DNA of 64,000 nucleotides from Adiantum capillus-veneris. Its lineage: Eukaryota; Streptophyta; Polypodiopsida; Polypodiales; Pteridaceae. The position numbers and the translations under genes are program-made. This document shows, piece by piece, positions 62,991 to 64,000 of the stretch. The notes below the pieces were generated by a model, which ran no database searches, was not told where the DNA came from, and saw only the letters and a program-made list of their open reading frames with translations. Location of the stretch: the NCBI GenBank assembly GCA_014529385.2, contig CM043956.1, positions 62,504,120-62,568,119 of the forward strand, read 5' to 3'. The stretch's first letter is position 1. Each line of letters begins with the position of its first letter.

Positions 62991-64000
62991 TCATCTTAAT
63001 TCATTAGAAAGTACAAACTCGTCCGTGAACAATGGACTGAGATACAAGGCCTGTAAGTATGGAATCAAAATGTCTTCAAGGTAAAAATCAAAGGAATGCC
63101 CCTCGAAAGAGGGTGGTGAGATAGTTGTTCCTGGTGGATTTAGTTCTCCCTTTTCAGGAGTATCATCAATCAGTAGTGTATTATTTGCATCAAAGGGTAC
63201 ATCGATTTGGCTAAATGGTTTGTACAAAAGAGGTAGATGTGGTTTTTTAGGGTGGTAGTGGCCCTCGACGGTAGCACATTTTCTTTGATCATACAAAAAG
63301 GCAAAATCTGACGTGTGAGCGCCGCATACACCGCAAACTATTGTAACTAGTGGCGACAAGTTTTGCATTTGCATTGAAGACCATACGGCAACTCTGAAGC
63401 GCAGAAGAAGAAACTGAATAAATTCTTTGGTTCCTGGACGAACCACGACTCGACAAGTTCCCATCCGAAATGTTTGCAAATCCTCGAAGGGGTCTGCTAT
63501 ATCCAAAGGCACGCGCATCAGCAGCAATCCATTGAGGTCCAAGATAATCAACCTCTGTAAAAGTTGACAAGTACATCTAAGTAGTTAGAAGCTGAACATA
63601 TTTTTCCATACTTGAATAGACATTACCGGAACAACCGTATCTACAGGTAGCAAGGGTCCATACTGGGTCTCTATAGTGTTGTTGTCGTTGTTGCTATCCT
63701 CTGCTTTAGCTTCATCATTCACATCTTCATCAAGGGTCTCCCCCATGGCTCTTTCTGCCTCATTCAGGGTTTCCTCCAAGGTCTTTTCCTCTGCCTCTGT
63801 TGGCCGGCTTGCATCATCCATATTTTTTTGCTCATCCGTATGCCTGCTTTCCTCATCCATCCTTGCCTCATCCATATCACTTTGCTCATCCCTAGGCCTG
63901 CTTTCCTCATCCATATCCTTTTGCTCATCCGTAGGCCTGCTTTCCTCATCCAGGGTTTCATCCATGGGCTCTTTTGGCTCCTCCACTGGCTTACTTGGCT
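62991..64000 (-). CDS. FCP1/NIF-like HAD-domain protein (partial, 5' end outside window)
   Basis: Two visible exons: the 5' one (64000-63627, open to the window edge) and the last one (63554-62991), joined by a 72-bp intron (63626-63555, GTAATG...TTTTACAG) in phase 0. Exon 1 encodes an acidic tail of imperfect 13-residue repeats (DEESRPTDEQKDM type). Exon 2 encodes an FCP1-homology domain: ILDLNGLLL (HAD motif I), VVVRPGTKEFIQFLLLRFRV followed by AVWSSM (motif II region), and NTLLIDDTPEKG with ELNPPG (motif III/IV region). Members of this fold remove phosphate from Ser/Thr, classically on the RNA polymerase II tail. Motif I is D-x-N, not D-x-D, so the general acid is replaced and activity is doubtful. 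No natural ATG for the full protein is visible; the frame reads through a GTG at 63986 to the edge. Confidence 0.8.
63820..63960 (-). repeat. Imperfect 39-bp coding repeats
   Basis: Three to four units (CTTTCCTCATCC on +) encode DEESRPTDEQKDM-like blocks within the HAD gene's first visible exon. Confidence 0.8.

Noticed and set aside
63984-63986. GTG at 63986 as start of the HAD gene
   Set aside because: The frame continues open to the window edge, and plant nuclear genes rarely start at GTG; the true start lies outside.

Overview
This is nuclear DNA of a land plant, probably one with a large, gene-poor, repeat-rich genome. A fern or other non-seed plant is my guess, made only from the style of the genes and repeats. 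The plant assignment rests on a VFB/SKIP2-type F-box-LRR gene, plant-type Ty1/Copia and Ty3/Gypsy LTR retrotransposons primed by initiator-Met tRNA, and GT-AG introns of 72-201 bp. Long perfect (CT)n/(GA)n and (CA)n tracts are unusually frequent.

Layout. 1-1.24 kb: AT-rich, no gene. 1.25-3.84 kb: relic A of an internally deleted Copia-derived element (+). 3.84-13.49 kb: microsatellites, homopolymers, unrecognised broken ORFs and two copies of an unidentified dispersed repeat. 13.49-25.33 kb: a nested retrotransposon block. Copia-1 (-) is split in its protease by Gypsy-1 (-), whose 5-bp target duplication TGAGG is intact, and its right end abuts a second copy of the same Copia family (+) head to head. 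25.33-28.2 kb: simple repeats, including a 33-bp perfect inverted repeat. 28.43-29.96 kb: the one clearly intact gene, an F-box/LRR protein. 30-34 kb: intergenic. 34.08-42.97 kb: Gypsy-2 (+), a very young chromovirus-like element with nearly identical 1.6-kb LTRs and one frame break. 43-52 kb: decayed repeats. 52.14-55.64 kb: element B (-), a structurally complete member of the same internally deleted Copia family as relic A. 55.9-57.1 kb: Copia-3 relic (+). 57.1-60.7 kb: Gypsy-3 relic (-). 61.4-62.8 kb: an unrecognised intron-containing gene or pseudogene (+). 62.99-64.0 kb: the 3' part of an FCP1/NIF-like HAD-domain gene (-), running off the window.

The host genes are unrelated single genes: F-box (protein turnover), HAD/FCP1-like (phosphatase fold) and an unknown. 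The rest is transposon biology. Gypsy-2 and the two structurally defined elements (Gypsy-1 and B) are ordered in age by LTR similarity, Gypsy-2 being youngest.

The most novel-looking signal is the A/B family. Both copies carry a zinc-knuckle mini-Gag, a protease without its active-site motif, no integrase or RT core, and the same short retained pol tail with a shared duplication. This looks like a non-autonomous Copia lineage that spread as such. A second pattern is the recurrence of 46-112 bp tandem duplications in unrelated sequences across the window, one of which duplicated a splice acceptor.
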